Shown here: piece by piece, positions 1-6,687 of the stretch
How positions within the stretch are numbered: position 1 is the stretch's first letter
How the letters are laid out: every line of letters begins with the position of its first letter
DNA from: DATDFB01 sp036522835
Lineage (GTDB): Bacteria > Acidobacteriota > Thermoanaerobaculia > Gp7-AA8
Length of the DNA stretch: 8,977 nt
NCBI GenBank assembly: GCA_036522835.1
Contig: DATDFB010000135.1
Span: forward strand, 1 to 8,977
Direction: 5' to 3'
Translations under genes and position numbers: made by a program
The notes under the pieces: generated by a model
Database searches by the model: none
Told to the model about the DNA's origin: nothing
What the model saw: the letters and a program-made list of their open reading frames with translations, nothing else

Positions 1-1437
1 GGTCTTGAAGAATTGCGCGCGCGCGACGTCGTTGCCTTCGACGGCGAGCAGCTGGCGCTGCCGGTCGATCGAGATCTCGATATTGCGCAGCGACGCATCG
101 ATGTCGCCGGTGCGGTCGTAGAGCGTGCCGAGGAGGCTGTACGCGGCGGCCTGATGCCAGACGTAGTTGGTGTTTCCCGGATCGCGGCGCGCCACTTCGT
201 TCGACGTCTCCGCGAACGCGCGGGCATGGACGAACGCCTGCGGGATGTCGCCTTTGCGATCGAGCGCCATCGCGTACAGCGCATGCGCGGTGCCGCGGGT
301 GAACAGCAGCTCGACGGCCTCCGGATGCCGGCGCAGCACGGCGTCTGCCAGCGCGATTCCCTGCCGGATCGACTGCTCCGCGGCCGGCAGGTCGTTCTTC
401 AGCATCTCCGTCTCGGTGAACTGCACGAAGGCGCGCACGTTCACCGCCGCTTCCGCGGGCGAGATCTCGTCGGGACCGATCGAGCCGAAGTAGGCGAAGG
501 CCTTGTTGCTCGTCGCCTCCATGATCTCCAGCTTTCCGACCGAGAGCAGCTTCGGGCGGATGTCGGCGATGATGAAGCCGACGAGATCGTTCGCCTGCGC
601 GCGGCGCTGTTCCGCGTCCGCCTGCGCGGCCAGCGCTGCTTTGCGCTCATTCTGAAGATCGATGGTGTACTTCGTGCCGCCGAACGCGAACAGCATCGCC
701 AAGAGGGCGATGGCCGCGGCGCGGAAACGGCGGGCGCGCCGGCCGGCGAGACGCTGCAGGCGCCGGAGCGCGGCCGCGGCGGTGAAGCGATCGCTCGGCG
801 CCTCGCGCAGCAGCGACGCCGTCAAGACCCGGAGGTCGTGGTCGCGCGCGCCGAACATCTCCTGCAGCAGGAGGCCGAAGCAATACATGTCCGACTCGCG
901 GGTCGGCTCCGCGCCGGCCGCTTCCTCGGGGCTGCGCCAGCGCGGATCGCTGCGCGCTCCGTCGAGGTGCACGCTCGTGGAGTGGAAGTCGACGATCTTG
1001 ACCTCCCCCTTTTTCGAGATGGCCACGCTGTCGGGCGAGAGCGCGCCGTGCACGACGCCGTTGCGATGCACGACCACGAGCGCGCTCGCCACCGCCGTCG
1101 CGATCCGCACTTTCTCCGCGAAGTCCAGCCCCTCGGCGAGCGCGTCGCGGAGCCGCGGCCCTTCCGTGAACTCGATCGCGAACACGTCGTGCTCGTTCTG
1201 CTCCGCGTAGTCGTAGATGCGGGGAACGCCCGGGTGGTCGATGCGCGAGAGGATGCGCGCCTCGGCGATCAGGCGGTTGCGCGTGGCCGCGCTCGGAAAC
1301 GATCCCGAGGCCAGGCGCTTGACGACTACGCGGCGGCGCAGAACGTCATCGAGTCCGACGAACACCTGTCCGCTCCGCCCTTCGCCGAGAAGAGTGATGG
1401 GACGGATGCGATCGACAGCACTGCCGCTGCTTTGCAC
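1..1437 (-). CDS. Membrane-anchored Ser/Thr protein kinase-like protein (predicted pseudokinase) with TPR-like C-terminal region, partial
   Basis: The gene is read on the minus strand from a GTG at 1437, and 479 codons are present before the window edge cuts the C-terminus. A TGA lies in frame 11 codons upstream, and AAGG sits 7 nt before the GTG, so GTG is the best start. Residues 11-230 have a Hanks-type kinase fold: Gly-rich loop GEGRSGQV (18-25), VAIK-type Lys40, a likely helix-C Glu59, an SPE motif (169-171) and SDMYCFG (182-188). The catalytic loop, however, reads HGALSPDSV (130-138) in place of HRDLKPEN, so the catalytic Asp is Ala132 and the Asn is Ser137; DFG is DFH (150-152). The activation segment is short, about 20 residues. 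Phosphotransfer is therefore doubtful, while nucleotide binding is possible. A hydrophobic segment at about 238-257 is probably a membrane span. The remainder is Ala-rich and helical, with repeat-like units from about 265 that suggest TPRs outside the membrane. It follows the ABC exporter genes in the same direction and may sense or scaffold something connected with them (inference). Confidence 0.85.
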   Translation of the reverse strand, partial: MQSSGSAVDRIRPITLLGEGRSGQVFVGLDDVLRRRVVVKRLASGSFPSAATRNRLIAEARILSRIDHPGVPRIYDYAEQNEHDVFAIEFTEGPRLRDALAEGLDFAEKVRIATAVASALVVVHRNGVVHGALSPDSVAISKKGEVKIVDFHSTSVHLDGARSDPRWRSPEEAAGAEPTRESDMYCFGLLLQEMFGARDHDLRVLTASLLREAPSDRFTAAAALRRLQRLAGRRARRFRAAAIALLAMLFAFGGTKYTIDLQNERKAALAAQADAEQRRAQANDLVGFIIADIRPKLLSVGKLEIMEATSNKAFAYFGSIGPDEISPAEAAVNVRAFVQFTETEMLKNDLPAAEQSIRQGIALADAVLRRHPEAVELLFTRGTAHALYAMALDRKGDIPQAFVHARAFAETSNEVARRDPGNTNYVWHQAAAYSLLGTLYDRTGDIDASLRNIEISIDRQRQLLAVEGNDVARAQFFKT

Positions 1438-1444
1438 GAGCGCG

Positions 1445-1448
1445 CCTT
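1445..1448 (-). promoter_or_regulatory. Ribosome binding site of the kinase-like gene
   Basis: On the minus strand AAGG stands 7 nt before the GTG at 1435-1437. There is no ATG between the in-frame upstream stop and this GTG, so the site supports the GTG start. Confidence 0.55.
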
Positions 1449-1449
1449 G

Positions 1450-1470
1450 TGAAGGTTTTGACCCCCTTCA
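1450..1470 (-). repeat. Short inverted repeat in the leader of the kinase-like gene
   Basis: TGAAGG (1450-1455) and CCTTCA (1465-1470) form a 6-bp inverted repeat with a 9-nt loop, just downstream of the candidate -10 box. No T-run follows on either strand, so it is not a convincing intrinsic terminator. It could be a leader hairpin or a half-site pair, or chance. Confidence 0.3.
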
Positions 1471-1498
1471 GTATGGCAGGCCTGCGCGCTTTGGGCAA
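1470..1498 (-). promoter_or_regulatory. Candidate sigma70-type promoter of the kinase-like gene
   Basis: On the minus strand TTGCCC (1498-1493) and CATACT (1475-1470) are separated by exactly 17 nt. Each matches the sigma70 consensus at 4 of 6 positions. The spacer contains the perfect 10-bp palindrome GCAGGCCTGC (1476-1485), which could be an operator. Transcription would start about 25-30 nt before the GTG. It lies in the only sizeable gap of this gene set, which suggests that the kinase-like gene can be expressed apart from the exporter operon. This is a pattern match only, in a GC-rich genome where the consensus may differ. Confidence 0.35.
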
Positions 1499-1528
1499 TT
1501 ACGGCTAGATAGATGAGTGTCAGAAATG

Positions 1529-2224
1529 TTACGCGGCTTCTTCGTTGCGATGATCGCTGGTGATCCGCCCGTCGCGGATCTCCACGATCCGGCTGGCGCG
1601 CTTCGCCAGCGCGGGATCGTGGGTGATGATGATCAGCGTGCGGCCGCTTTTCCAGAGATCGGTGAAGATCGACATGATGTCGGTGCCGGAGGAGGTGTCG
1701 AGGTTTCCGGTCGGCTCGTCGGCGAGGACGATGTCGGGATTCATGGCCAGCGCGCGGGCGATGGCCACGCGCTGCATCTGTCCGCCGGAGAGCTCGGTCG
1801 GCTTGTGATCGACGCGGTCGCCCAGGCCCACGCGCGTGAGGAGCTCGGTGGCGCGGGCCCGGCGCTCTTTCGGCGAGACGCCGCCGAAGAGCATCGGCAG
1901 CTCGACGTTCTCGAGCGAAGAGATGTGCGGCAGCAGGTTGAAGTTCTGGAACACGAATCCGACGCGGCGATTGCGGATCTCGGCGAGCTGGTCGCGCGTC
2001 ACGCCGCCGACGTTCTCGCCGCCCAGCTCGTAGATGCCGTCGGTCGGCGTGTCGAGACATCCGAGCAGATTCATCAGCGTCGACTTGCCGGAGCCCGAGG
2101 GCCCGACGATCGCCACCAGCTCGCCGGCGTGCACGTCGAGATCGATGCCTTTCAGTGCTTCCACCTTCACCTTGCCGGTGTCATACACCTTGCGGATGTT
2201 TTCCATGCGGATGATGGATTCCAT
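1529..2224 (-). CDS. ABC transporter ATP-binding protein, MacB/LolD type
   Basis: This 231-aa protein is the motor of the neighbouring export system. It hydrolyses ATP on the cytoplasmic face and drives the two FtsX-type permeases encoded just upstream. All ABC motifs are intact: Walker A GPSGSGKST (41-49), Q-loop Gln93, signature LSGGQ (145-149), Walker B IVLADEP with catalytic Glu170, D-loop NLD (174-176) and H-loop His202. The wording around these motifs (LADEPTGNLD, NLLGCLDTPT) is typical of the LolD/MacB/FtsE subfamily. The length is usual for a stand-alone ATPase, whereas in true MacB this domain is fused to the permease. ATG at 2224 is chosen because AAGGA lies 5 nt before it and overlaps the permease stop codon; frame upstream of it is only an antisense or out-of-frame extension. 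Met7 is a weaker alternative start. It is the last gene of the tight four-gene operon; substrate unknown. Confidence 0.95.
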   Translation of the reverse strand: MESIIRMENIRKVYDTGKVKVEALKGIDLDVHAGELVAIVGPSGSGKSTLMNLLGCLDTPTDGIYELGGENVGGVTRDQLAEIRNRRVGFVFQNFNLLPHISSLENVELPMLFGGVSPKERRARATELLTRVGLGDRVDHKPTELSGGQMQRVAIARALAMNPDIVLADEPTGNLDTSSGTDIMSIFTDLWKSGRTLIIITHDPALAKRASRIVEIRDGRITSDHRNEEAA

Positions 2225-2229
2225 GGTTG

Positions 2230-2234
2230 TCCTT
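2230..2234 (-). promoter_or_regulatory. Ribosome binding site of the ABC ATPase, overlapping the permease stop
   Basis: On the minus strand AAGGA sits 5 nt before the ATG at 2222-2224, and its first two bases are the last two of the TAA stop of the upstream permease. This fixes the start well inside the longer open frame and points to coupled translation. Confidence 0.65.
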
Positions 2235-3489
2235 ACTCGTAGCGTAGTGTGGCCGCCGGATCGACGCGCGCGGCGCGCCGTGCGGGGAAGTAGCCGGCCA
2301 GGAGGCCGATCGTGCCGAGGATCAGCGACGTCGCGACGCCGATCTGCGGCGAGAGCGTGGGGCGGCCGAGAAATGACATCACTTCGTTGTTCTCCACCGG
2401 CAGGAACGTGGCCGCGGCGGCGAGGAGCGTGGCGATCATGATGCCGATGGCGCCGCCGATGAAGGTGTAGAGCAACGCCTCGAGCACGAACGGCCAGATG
2501 ATCCAGCGCGACTTCGCGCCGAGGGCCATCTTCACGCCGATCTCGCGCGTGCGCTCCTTGACCACCGCGTACATGATGTTGGCCACGCCGACGCCGCCGA
2601 TGATCAGGGTCAGCGCGCCGACGATGCCGAGGAACAGCTCGATGCCGAGGGTGATCTTCCTCCCCACCTCGGCCGACTTCACCATGTCCCACGCGCCGAG
2701 GGCGCGGTCGTCGGTCGGGTCGTAGCCGAACTTCGGCCCGAGCACCCGGTTCAGTTTCTTGAGCTCACCGGCCATCTCCTCCGGCCTCTCGGTCTCGATG
2801 ACCAGGTTGTTCAGCTTCTCGCGGCCGAACTGGGCGCGGAACGTCGAGATCGGGATGGTGCCGTGATTCGAGTCCGGTCCGCCGTACATCCCCATCTGCG
2901 TCTTGTGCTGCATCACCCCGATCACGGTGTACGGGGAGTTATTGACGAGCAGGGTCTTCCCGACCGGGCTTTCGTCGCCGAAGAGGTCCTTGGCCAGCTC
3001 GTCGCCGAGGAAGATGACGCGGCGGCGCTGGATGTCGTCCTCGGGCGTGAGGAAGCGTCCACCGCGCTGCGCGTAGTGCTTGCGGGCCTCGCCGTACTGC
3101 CAGCTCACGCCGATGACGCGGCCCGCGCGCGTCTTGTTGCCGTTGGTCATGTTCGTGCGCCACGACACGACCTCGCCGACGACTGCGCGCAGCTCCGGCA
3201 TGCGCTCGCGGATGAACGCCAGGTCGTCGATGCGCGGCCGGATGGGGCGGCCGGGCGGGATGCCTTTCCACGGCTTGGTCGTCTCCCCCGGCCACATCAC
3301 GGCCAGGTTCTCGCCGGTGGAGCGGCGGTTCTTGTCGAGCTGCCGCTTCAGCCCTTCGCCGAAGGCCAGGAGCAGCAGGATGGCCACCGTGCCCCAGGCG
3401 ATGGCCGCGATCGTCAGGTAGGCGCGCTTCTTCTGCAGCCGCGACGACGTGGCGAAGAGGTTGAAGATGACTTTGAGATCGTTCTTCAT
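2233..3489 (-). CDS. ABC transporter permease, FtsX/MacB family (second permease)
   Basis: This 418-aa inner-membrane permease has the MacB layout: one N-terminal membrane span (about 24-44), a large extracytoplasmic domain (about 45-275, the MacB_PCD type), then three C-terminal spans (about 283-310, 334-361 and 380-400). The cytoplasmic coupling stretch KERTREIGVKMALGAK (311-326) and the end motif AGYFPARRAARVDP (398-411) are hallmarks of the FtsX-like family, which moves substrates by coupling periplasmic motion to ATP hydrolysis rather than by a classic through-membrane channel. The start ATG overlaps the stop of the first permease by 4 nt (ATGA, 3486-3489) and has no Shine-Dalgarno of its own, so translation is probably coupled. 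It is a clear paralogue of the first permease, differing mainly in the periplasmic domain. The pair probably forms a heterodimer served by the ATPase at 1529-2224 (inference). Confidence 0.95.
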   Translation of the reverse strand: MKNDLKVIFNLFATSSRLQKKRAYLTIAAIAWGTVAILLLLAFGEGLKRQLDKNRRSTGENLAVMWPGETTKPWKGIPPGRPIRPRIDDLAFIRERMPELRAVVGEVVSWRTNMTNGNKTRAGRVIGVSWQYGEARKHYAQRGGRFLTPEDDIQRRRVIFLGDELAKDLFGDESPVGKTLLVNNSPYTVIGVMQHKTQMGMYGGPDSNHGTIPISTFRAQFGREKLNNLVIETERPEEMAGELKKLNRVLGPKFGYDPTDDRALGAWDMVKSAEVGRKITLGIELFLGIVGALTLIIGGVGVANIMYAVVKERTREIGVKMALGAKSRWIIWPFVLEALLYTFIGGAIGIMIATLLAAAATFLPVENNEVMSFLGRPTLSPQIGVATSLILGTIGLLAGYFPARRAARVDPAATLRYE

Positions 3490-4718
3490 AGTTTCATGGC
3501 CACGACGGGGTCGAGCCGCGCGGCGTCGCGCGCGGGAAAGTAGCCGGCGATGAGGCCGACCAGACCGAGGGCCCCCGCCGTCAGCAGCGCCACCAGCGGC
3601 GAGACCTCGGGGCGCCCCACGTACTCGACGAGCGACTGCGGGAAGAGCGCGCAGACGCCGAGCGAGATGGCGAAGCCGATCGCGCCGCCCATGAGCGTGA
3701 CCAGCATGGTCTCGATCAGGAACTGCGACAGGATCCAGCGCTGCTTCGCGCCGAGGGCCATCTTGATGCCGATCTCGCGCGTCCGCTCCTCGACGACGAC
3801 GTTCATGATGTTCGACACGCCGATGCCGCCGACGACGAGCGTCAGCACGCCGACGATGCCGAGGAACCCGTTGAAGGCCAGCATGAAGGTGTCGAAGAAG
3901 ACGAACTGCTCGGTCGTGTCCCACATCTGCAGCGCTTCTTTGTCCTTCGGATCGAAGCGCAGCGTGTGCGACAGCGCCGTGCGCAACGCCTGCGTGACCT
4001 GCTTGGTCTCGCCGGACGTCACGGCCTGGTAGACGAAGTTGCCGACGTACTTGTCTCCGGTGAGAGACCGGTACGTCGAAGAGGGGATGAACATTTTCTG
4101 GTCGTCGGGACCGCTGTAGTTCGAGTCCTGCTCTTTTTTCTGCAGCACGCCGATGACGAGGAACGGCGACTGGTTGACGAGCATGGTCTTGCCGACCGCG
4201 GGCGCGCCGCCGAAGAGGTCGTGGGCGAGCTTGTCGCCGAGAAAGGCCACGCGGCGGAGCTCGGCGACGTCGATCGGGTCGATGCAGCGGCCGCCCGGCG
4301 CGGCGATGAGGTTGCGCATCGATCCGAACTCCGCGTTGATGCCGGAGATGTCGGCGGGAATCGTCTTCGTCCCGTACTCGACTTTGAAGTTGCCCGAGTA
4401 TTCGGCGGAGATGGCCTTGAGCCTCGGCACCTGGGCGCGCGCCCCCTCGATGTCTTCCTCGCGCAGCCGGATGCGCCGTCCCTTGCCGAGGCCTTCGTAC
4501 GGAATCGACGTCAGCCCGGGCCAGGCGATCACGATGCGGTCGCCGAGCCCCGCCGTGTTCTTGACGAGCTGCTTGTGCAGCCCCGTGCCGAAGGCCAGCA
4601 TCAAGCTGATCGCCACGGTCCCCCACACGATCCCGAAGACGGTGAGGAAGGTGCGCAATTTCTCGCTGCGGATGTCGCGGACGAGCTGCCGGAGAACGTC
4701 TTTGAGGTTGATCTGCAT
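3486..4718 (-). CDS. ABC transporter permease, FtsX/MacB family (first permease)
   Basis: This 410-aa permease has the same topology as its neighbour: span 1 at about 22-44, a MacB_PCD-type extracytoplasmic domain at about 45-275, and spans at about 281-309, 333-359 and 372-394. The family signature EERTREIGIKMALGAK (310-325) follows span 2, and AGYFPARDAARLDPV (391-405) closes the protein. In MacB-type pumps such a dimer works like a bellows, pushing periplasmic substrate through an adaptor and an outer-membrane channel. It begins 10 nt after the adaptor gene and ends in a 4-nt overlap with the second permease, which fits an obligate partnership. No good Shine-Dalgarno is present: the nearest AAGGAG is 19 nt from the ATG, inside the adaptor's last codons, so initiation may depend on translation of the adaptor gene. 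The substrate cannot be read from sequence; macrolides, lipopeptides, peptides or lipoproteins are all handled by relatives. Confidence 0.95.
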   Translation of the reverse strand: MQINLKDVLRQLVRDIRSEKLRTFLTVFGIVWGTVAISLMLAFGTGLHKQLVKNTAGLGDRIVIAWPGLTSIPYEGLGKGRRIRLREEDIEGARAQVPRLKAISAEYSGNFKVEYGTKTIPADISGINAEFGSMRNLIAAPGGRCIDPIDVAELRRVAFLGDKLAHDLFGGAPAVGKTMLVNQSPFLVIGVLQKKEQDSNYSGPDDQKMFIPSSTYRSLTGDKYVGNFVYQAVTSGETKQVTQALRTALSHTLRFDPKDKEALQMWDTTEQFVFFDTFMLAFNGFLGIVGVLTLVVGGIGVSNIMNVVVEERTREIGIKMALGAKQRWILSQFLIETMLVTLMGGAIGFAISLGVCALFPQSLVEYVGRPEVSPLVALLTAGALGLVGLIAGYFPARDAARLDPVVAMKL

Positions 4719-4728
4719 GATCCGGCCG

Positions 4729-5823
4729 CTAGGAGATCTCCTTCGGCGGGCGCTCCACGATCTTGTCGCCCTTCTTCAAACCGGAGAGGACCTCGACGTT
4801 CATGCCGTCGGAGATGCCGGGCTTGATCACGACCTTTTTCGGCGGCGCCTTCGGATCGGCGCCGGGGACTTCGACCGTGGCCTTCTTCCCGCCGTCCTCG
4901 AAGGTGACGAGCCGCTCCGGGATGGTGACGACGTCCTTTTTCTCCCGGATGATGACGTCGGCGTTCGCGGAGTAGCCGGCGCGCAGGGTGATCTTCTGGC
5001 CCGGATCGAGCTCGACCTCGACGTCGAAGAGCGTGGCGCCGTCTTTCTGCTGCGCCTGCGGGGCGATGCGCGAGACGCGTCCGGTGACGACGTCGGTCGG
5101 CAGGGCGCCGACTTTGATCCGCGCCACCATCCCGACGCGCAGCTTGCCGACGTCGATCTCGTCGACGGTGCCCTTGAAAATGAGGTCGCTCATGTCGGCG
5201 ACGGTGGCCATCTCGGTGCCGGGCTGATACGAGGTCAGCGGCACGATGGGATCGCCGGGGTTCACGACACGGGTGAGGATCGTGCCGGCGGCCGGCGCGC
5301 GGATGATCGACTCGGTGCCGGAGACGGTCAGCCGCCCTTTGCGCGTGAGGTCGCGGTTCTGCTGGGCTTTGGTCAGGGCCACTCTGGCGAGCTCGAAGGC
5401 CTCGCGCTTCTGATCGAGGTCGGACTTCGGCAGCACACCGGAGGTGGAGAGCTGCTGGGAGCGCTGGTAATCGACTTCCGCTCTCTTGTACGACGCCGCG
5501 GCGGAGTCGACCTGGCGGTCGACTTCGGTGACTTCCATCGGCGTCGGGTCGGGCGCGATCTCAAAGAGGGCGTCGCCGGCGCGCACGGTGTCGCCGACCT
5601 CGACGAGGGCTTTGGCGACGATGCCGGAGATCTTCGACTTGACCGAGAACTTCTGGCGGGGCTGGATCTGCCCGACCGCGACGGCCTTCTCGACGATCGA
5701 CCCGGTGGTCACGTCCACTTCTTTCAAGCCGTCCGGCCGCTTGCCGCGCGACATGGCGTACACGACCACGGCCGCCCCCACCAAGATGACCAACGTCAAC
5801 AGAGTGATCCCAAGCCTGCGCAT
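4729..5823 (-). CDS. Periplasmic adaptor (membrane fusion) protein, MacA/HlyD/RND-MFP family
   Basis: This 364-aa adaptor would bridge the two permeases to an outer-membrane TolC-like channel. An N-terminal signal-anchor (hydrophobic residues about 5-23 after MRR) tethers it to the inner membrane; no lipobox Cys is seen. The lipoyl half-motifs flank a helical hairpin: first half about 58-90 (SGIVAKALVEVGDTVRAGD), a short coiled-coil hairpin about 98-163, second half about 171-200 (IRAPAAGTILTRVVNPGD). A beta-barrel (about 210-290) and a membrane-proximal domain (about 296-360, with the typical VVTIPERLV and GISDGMNVEVLSGLKKGDKI) follow. The start is supported by GAGGAG 7 nt before the ATG. 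It is the first gene of the exporter operon, transcribed away from the Hsp70 gene set, so the promoter should lie in 5824-6010. The family assignment is firm; whether it is a true MacA is not. Confidence 0.94.
   Translation of the reverse strand: MRRLGITLLTLVILVGAAVVVYAMSRGKRPDGLKEVDVTTGSIVEKAVAVGQIQPRQKFSVKSKISGIVAKALVEVGDTVRAGDALFEIAPDPTPMEVTEVDRQVDSAAASYKRAEVDYQRSQQLSTSGVLPKSDLDQKREAFELARVALTKAQQNRDLTRKGRLTVSGTESIIRAPAAGTILTRVVNPGDPIVPLTSYQPGTEMATVADMSDLIFKGTVDEIDVGKLRVGMVARIKVGALPTDVVTGRVSRIAPQAQQKDGATLFDVEVELDPGQKITLRAGYSANADVIIREKKDVVTIPERLVTFEDGGKKATVEVPGADPKAPPKKVVIKPGISDGMNVEVLSGLKKGDKIVERPPKEIS
4731..4742. repeat. Perfect 12-bp palindrome at the adaptor/permease junction
   Basis: AGGAGATCTCCT is its own reverse complement and covers the last codons and first base of the stop of the adaptor gene. 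On the minus strand it includes most of the only AAGGAG near the first permease start. In RNA it could form only a 4-bp stem with a GATC loop. Function uncertain. Confidence 0.35.
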
Positions 5824-5830
5824 CGACGCT

Positions 5831-5836
5831 CTCCTC
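5831..5836 (-). promoter_or_regulatory. Ribosome binding site of the adaptor gene
   Basis: GAGGAG on the minus strand lies 7 nt before the ATG at 5821-5823, a near-ideal Shine-Dalgarno that supports this start. Confidence 0.65.
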
Positions 5837-5962
5837 GAAGGACTGGATACGCAGGTTCAGACGATCGGTTGCGGCTGAGGTTAGGCTGGGCGGTACTGAT
5901 GAGCACGGAGGAATTACGCGTACGAGTCCCTCCAAAGTTTCCGGAAGCAAAGCTGCAGGATG

Positions 5963-5971
5963 TGATAGATT
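5963..5971 (+). promoter_or_regulatory. Candidate extended -10 promoter of the Hsp70 gene set
   Basis: TGA followed directly by TAGATT fits an extended -10 element (TGn plus a hexamer matching TATAAT at 4 of 6). Transcription would start near 5978, giving a leader of about 33 nt with the AGGAG site inside. No good -35 box lies 16-18 nt upstream. A heat-shock sigma32 promoter is not evident. Confidence 0.25.
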
Positions 5972-6000
5972 CCGGATCTCCAGCATTCCATGCAGTGAAA

Positions 6001-6005
6001 AGGAG
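6001..6005 (+). promoter_or_regulatory. Ribosome binding site of the J-like gene
   Basis: AGGAG, preceded by a run of A, sits 5 nt before the ATG at 6011 and fixes the start of the first gene of the plus-strand set. Confidence 0.65.
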
Positions 6006-6010
6006 CGGCC

Positions 6011-6685
6011 ATGCCAGCGTCGTCCAAATCAGACGCGGGGCGGCGGGTTTCTCCCGATCGGGGGGACGGGCTGTTTGACTTCCCACTGCCAATTCCGACG
6101 AACACCGTCTACGAGTCGCTCGGCATCGGCCCCGAGTCGTCGCAGGACGACGTCGCCTGGGCCATCAAGGAGACCAGCGACCGGCTGAAGAGCGAAGAAC
6201 TGCAGCTCAAAGCGCAGCTCAAGCCTGCCTTCGCGAAGGTGCCGGACCTCGAGCCGGCCTACGACGAGCTGACCCGCCTCAGCGCCGACCCGCAGGCCTC
6301 CGCCGACGGCCTCTCCCGGCTGCAGGCGACGATCTCCAAGCTCGAGAAACTGGTCCTGGCGGCCGAGCCGCGCTTCTACGAGCTGCGGCGGAAGAGCGAA
6401 GACGCCAGGCGGAAGCTCGACGAGTTGAATGCCTTGAAGCTCGACCAGCCTGTGCATCGCAAGACGTACGACGAGGACCATCCGCCGATCGCGCTGCTGA
6501 AAGTGTCGGCGGCGGAGCGCGACGCGTTCATGGATGAGCCGCGCGTGCTCCTGGCGCTACTACGCCGCGACATGACGGCTTTTCTGCAGCAGCGCGGCGA
6601 GGCGGTCGTCCACGCATCGGACCTCGACCGCGACGACTTCACAGCCGACTTCACGCACACGCCGCTGCTCGACGGCTCGGATTGA
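6011..6685 (+). CDS. Putative J-domain-like co-chaperone lacking HPD, with coiled coil
   Basis: This 224-aa protein is not a family I can name with certainty. After a disordered, charged N-terminus (1-30), residues 32-94 resemble a J-domain: VYESLGIGPESSQDDV (33-48) matches helix I and the start of helix II, and AYDELTRLSADPQ (83-95) matches the helix III/IV motif usually seen as AYEVLSDPEKR. The HPD tripeptide that stimulates Hsp70 ATPase is missing; the segment between the matched parts reads instead as continuous charged helix. Residues about 97-145 are Leu/Glu/Lys-rich and probably a coiled coil. The C-terminal part (150-224) is mixed, acidic at the end, and unrecognised. The gene starts a compact set with a GrpE-like and an Hsp70-like gene (2 nt to the next ATG), which is the main reason to see it as their partner, perhaps an adaptor or an inhibitory J-like protein (inference). 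It is cytoplasmic, with no signal peptide or membrane span. Confidence 0.8.
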   Translation: MPASSKSDAGRRVSPDRGDGLFDFPLPIPTNTVYESLGIGPESSQDDVAWAIKETSDRLKSEELQLKAQLKPAFAKVPDLEPAYDELTRLSADPQASADGLSRLQATISKLEKLVLAAEPRFYELRRKSEDARRKLDELNALKLDQPVHRKTYDEDHPPIALLKVSAAERDAFMDEPRVLLALLRRDMTAFLQQRGEAVVHASDLDRDDFTADFTHTPLLDGSD

Positions 6686-6687
6686 CG

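Larger units (their letters stand above)
5824..6010. promoter_or_regulatory. Divergent intergenic region between the exporter operon and the Hsp70 gene set
   Basis: These 187 bp must carry the promoters for both divergent gene sets. It is less GC-rich than the genes. An imperfect inverted repeat has GGAGG (5907-5911) and CCTCC (5929-5933) as its arms, with the palindrome TACGCGTA (5915-5922) between. TTCCGGA occurs twice, at 5939 and 5970, 31 bp apart (about three helical turns); the first copy is part of the palindrome TTCCGGAA. These are plausible regulator sites, but no known operator such as a CIRCE element is recognised. I found no convincing -35/-10 pair for the exporter operon. No RNA gene or conserved small gene is apparent. 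Confidence 0.5.

Noticed and set aside
13..1452. A 479-codon open frame on the plus strand, antisense to the kinase-like gene
   Set aside because: It is Arg/Ala/Val/Glu-rich without any recognisable domain and mirrors the codons of the minus-strand kinase-like gene, which has clear motifs. It is a GC-driven shadow.
1450..1470. Intrinsic terminator between the ATPase and the kinase-like gene
   Set aside because: The stem has only 6 bp and no T-run follows on either strand.
2225..2692. N-terminal extension of the ABC ATPase in a 387-codon frame
   Set aside because: The added residues are an out-of-frame reading of the second permease. The ATG at 2224 has its own Shine-Dalgarno and yields the normal ATPase length.
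3490..4626. N-terminal extension of the second permease in one long 797-codon frame
   Set aside because: The extension is the first permease gene read in another frame (Arg/His-rich). The ATG at 3489 in the 4-nt overlap gives the normal family length.
5900..5950. An ECF-sigma-like promoter on the minus strand (GGAAACTT with CGTAA 16 nt later)
   Set aside because: The match is partial and the -10 motif of ECF sigma factors is too variable to claim without conservation or transcript data.
4153..6078. A 641-codon open frame on the plus strand across the adaptor gene and the divergent region
   Set aside because: It lies antisense to the adaptor and first permease, whose domains are unmistakable, has repetitive Asp/Gly/Leu/Arg composition and would run through the divergent promoter region.
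5796..6092. A 98-codon minus-strand frame and a possible tRNA end in the divergent region (GTRTRNSS-like translation)
   Set aside because: No T-arm consensus, acceptor stem or CCA is present, and the peptide has no recognisable features. The frame overlaps the starts of two well-supported genes.
6479..6487. His-Pro-Pro in the J-like protein (residues 157-159) as a relic of the HPD motif
   Set aside because: It lies about 65 residues after the J-like region, beyond the coiled coil, so it cannot occupy the helix II-III loop position.
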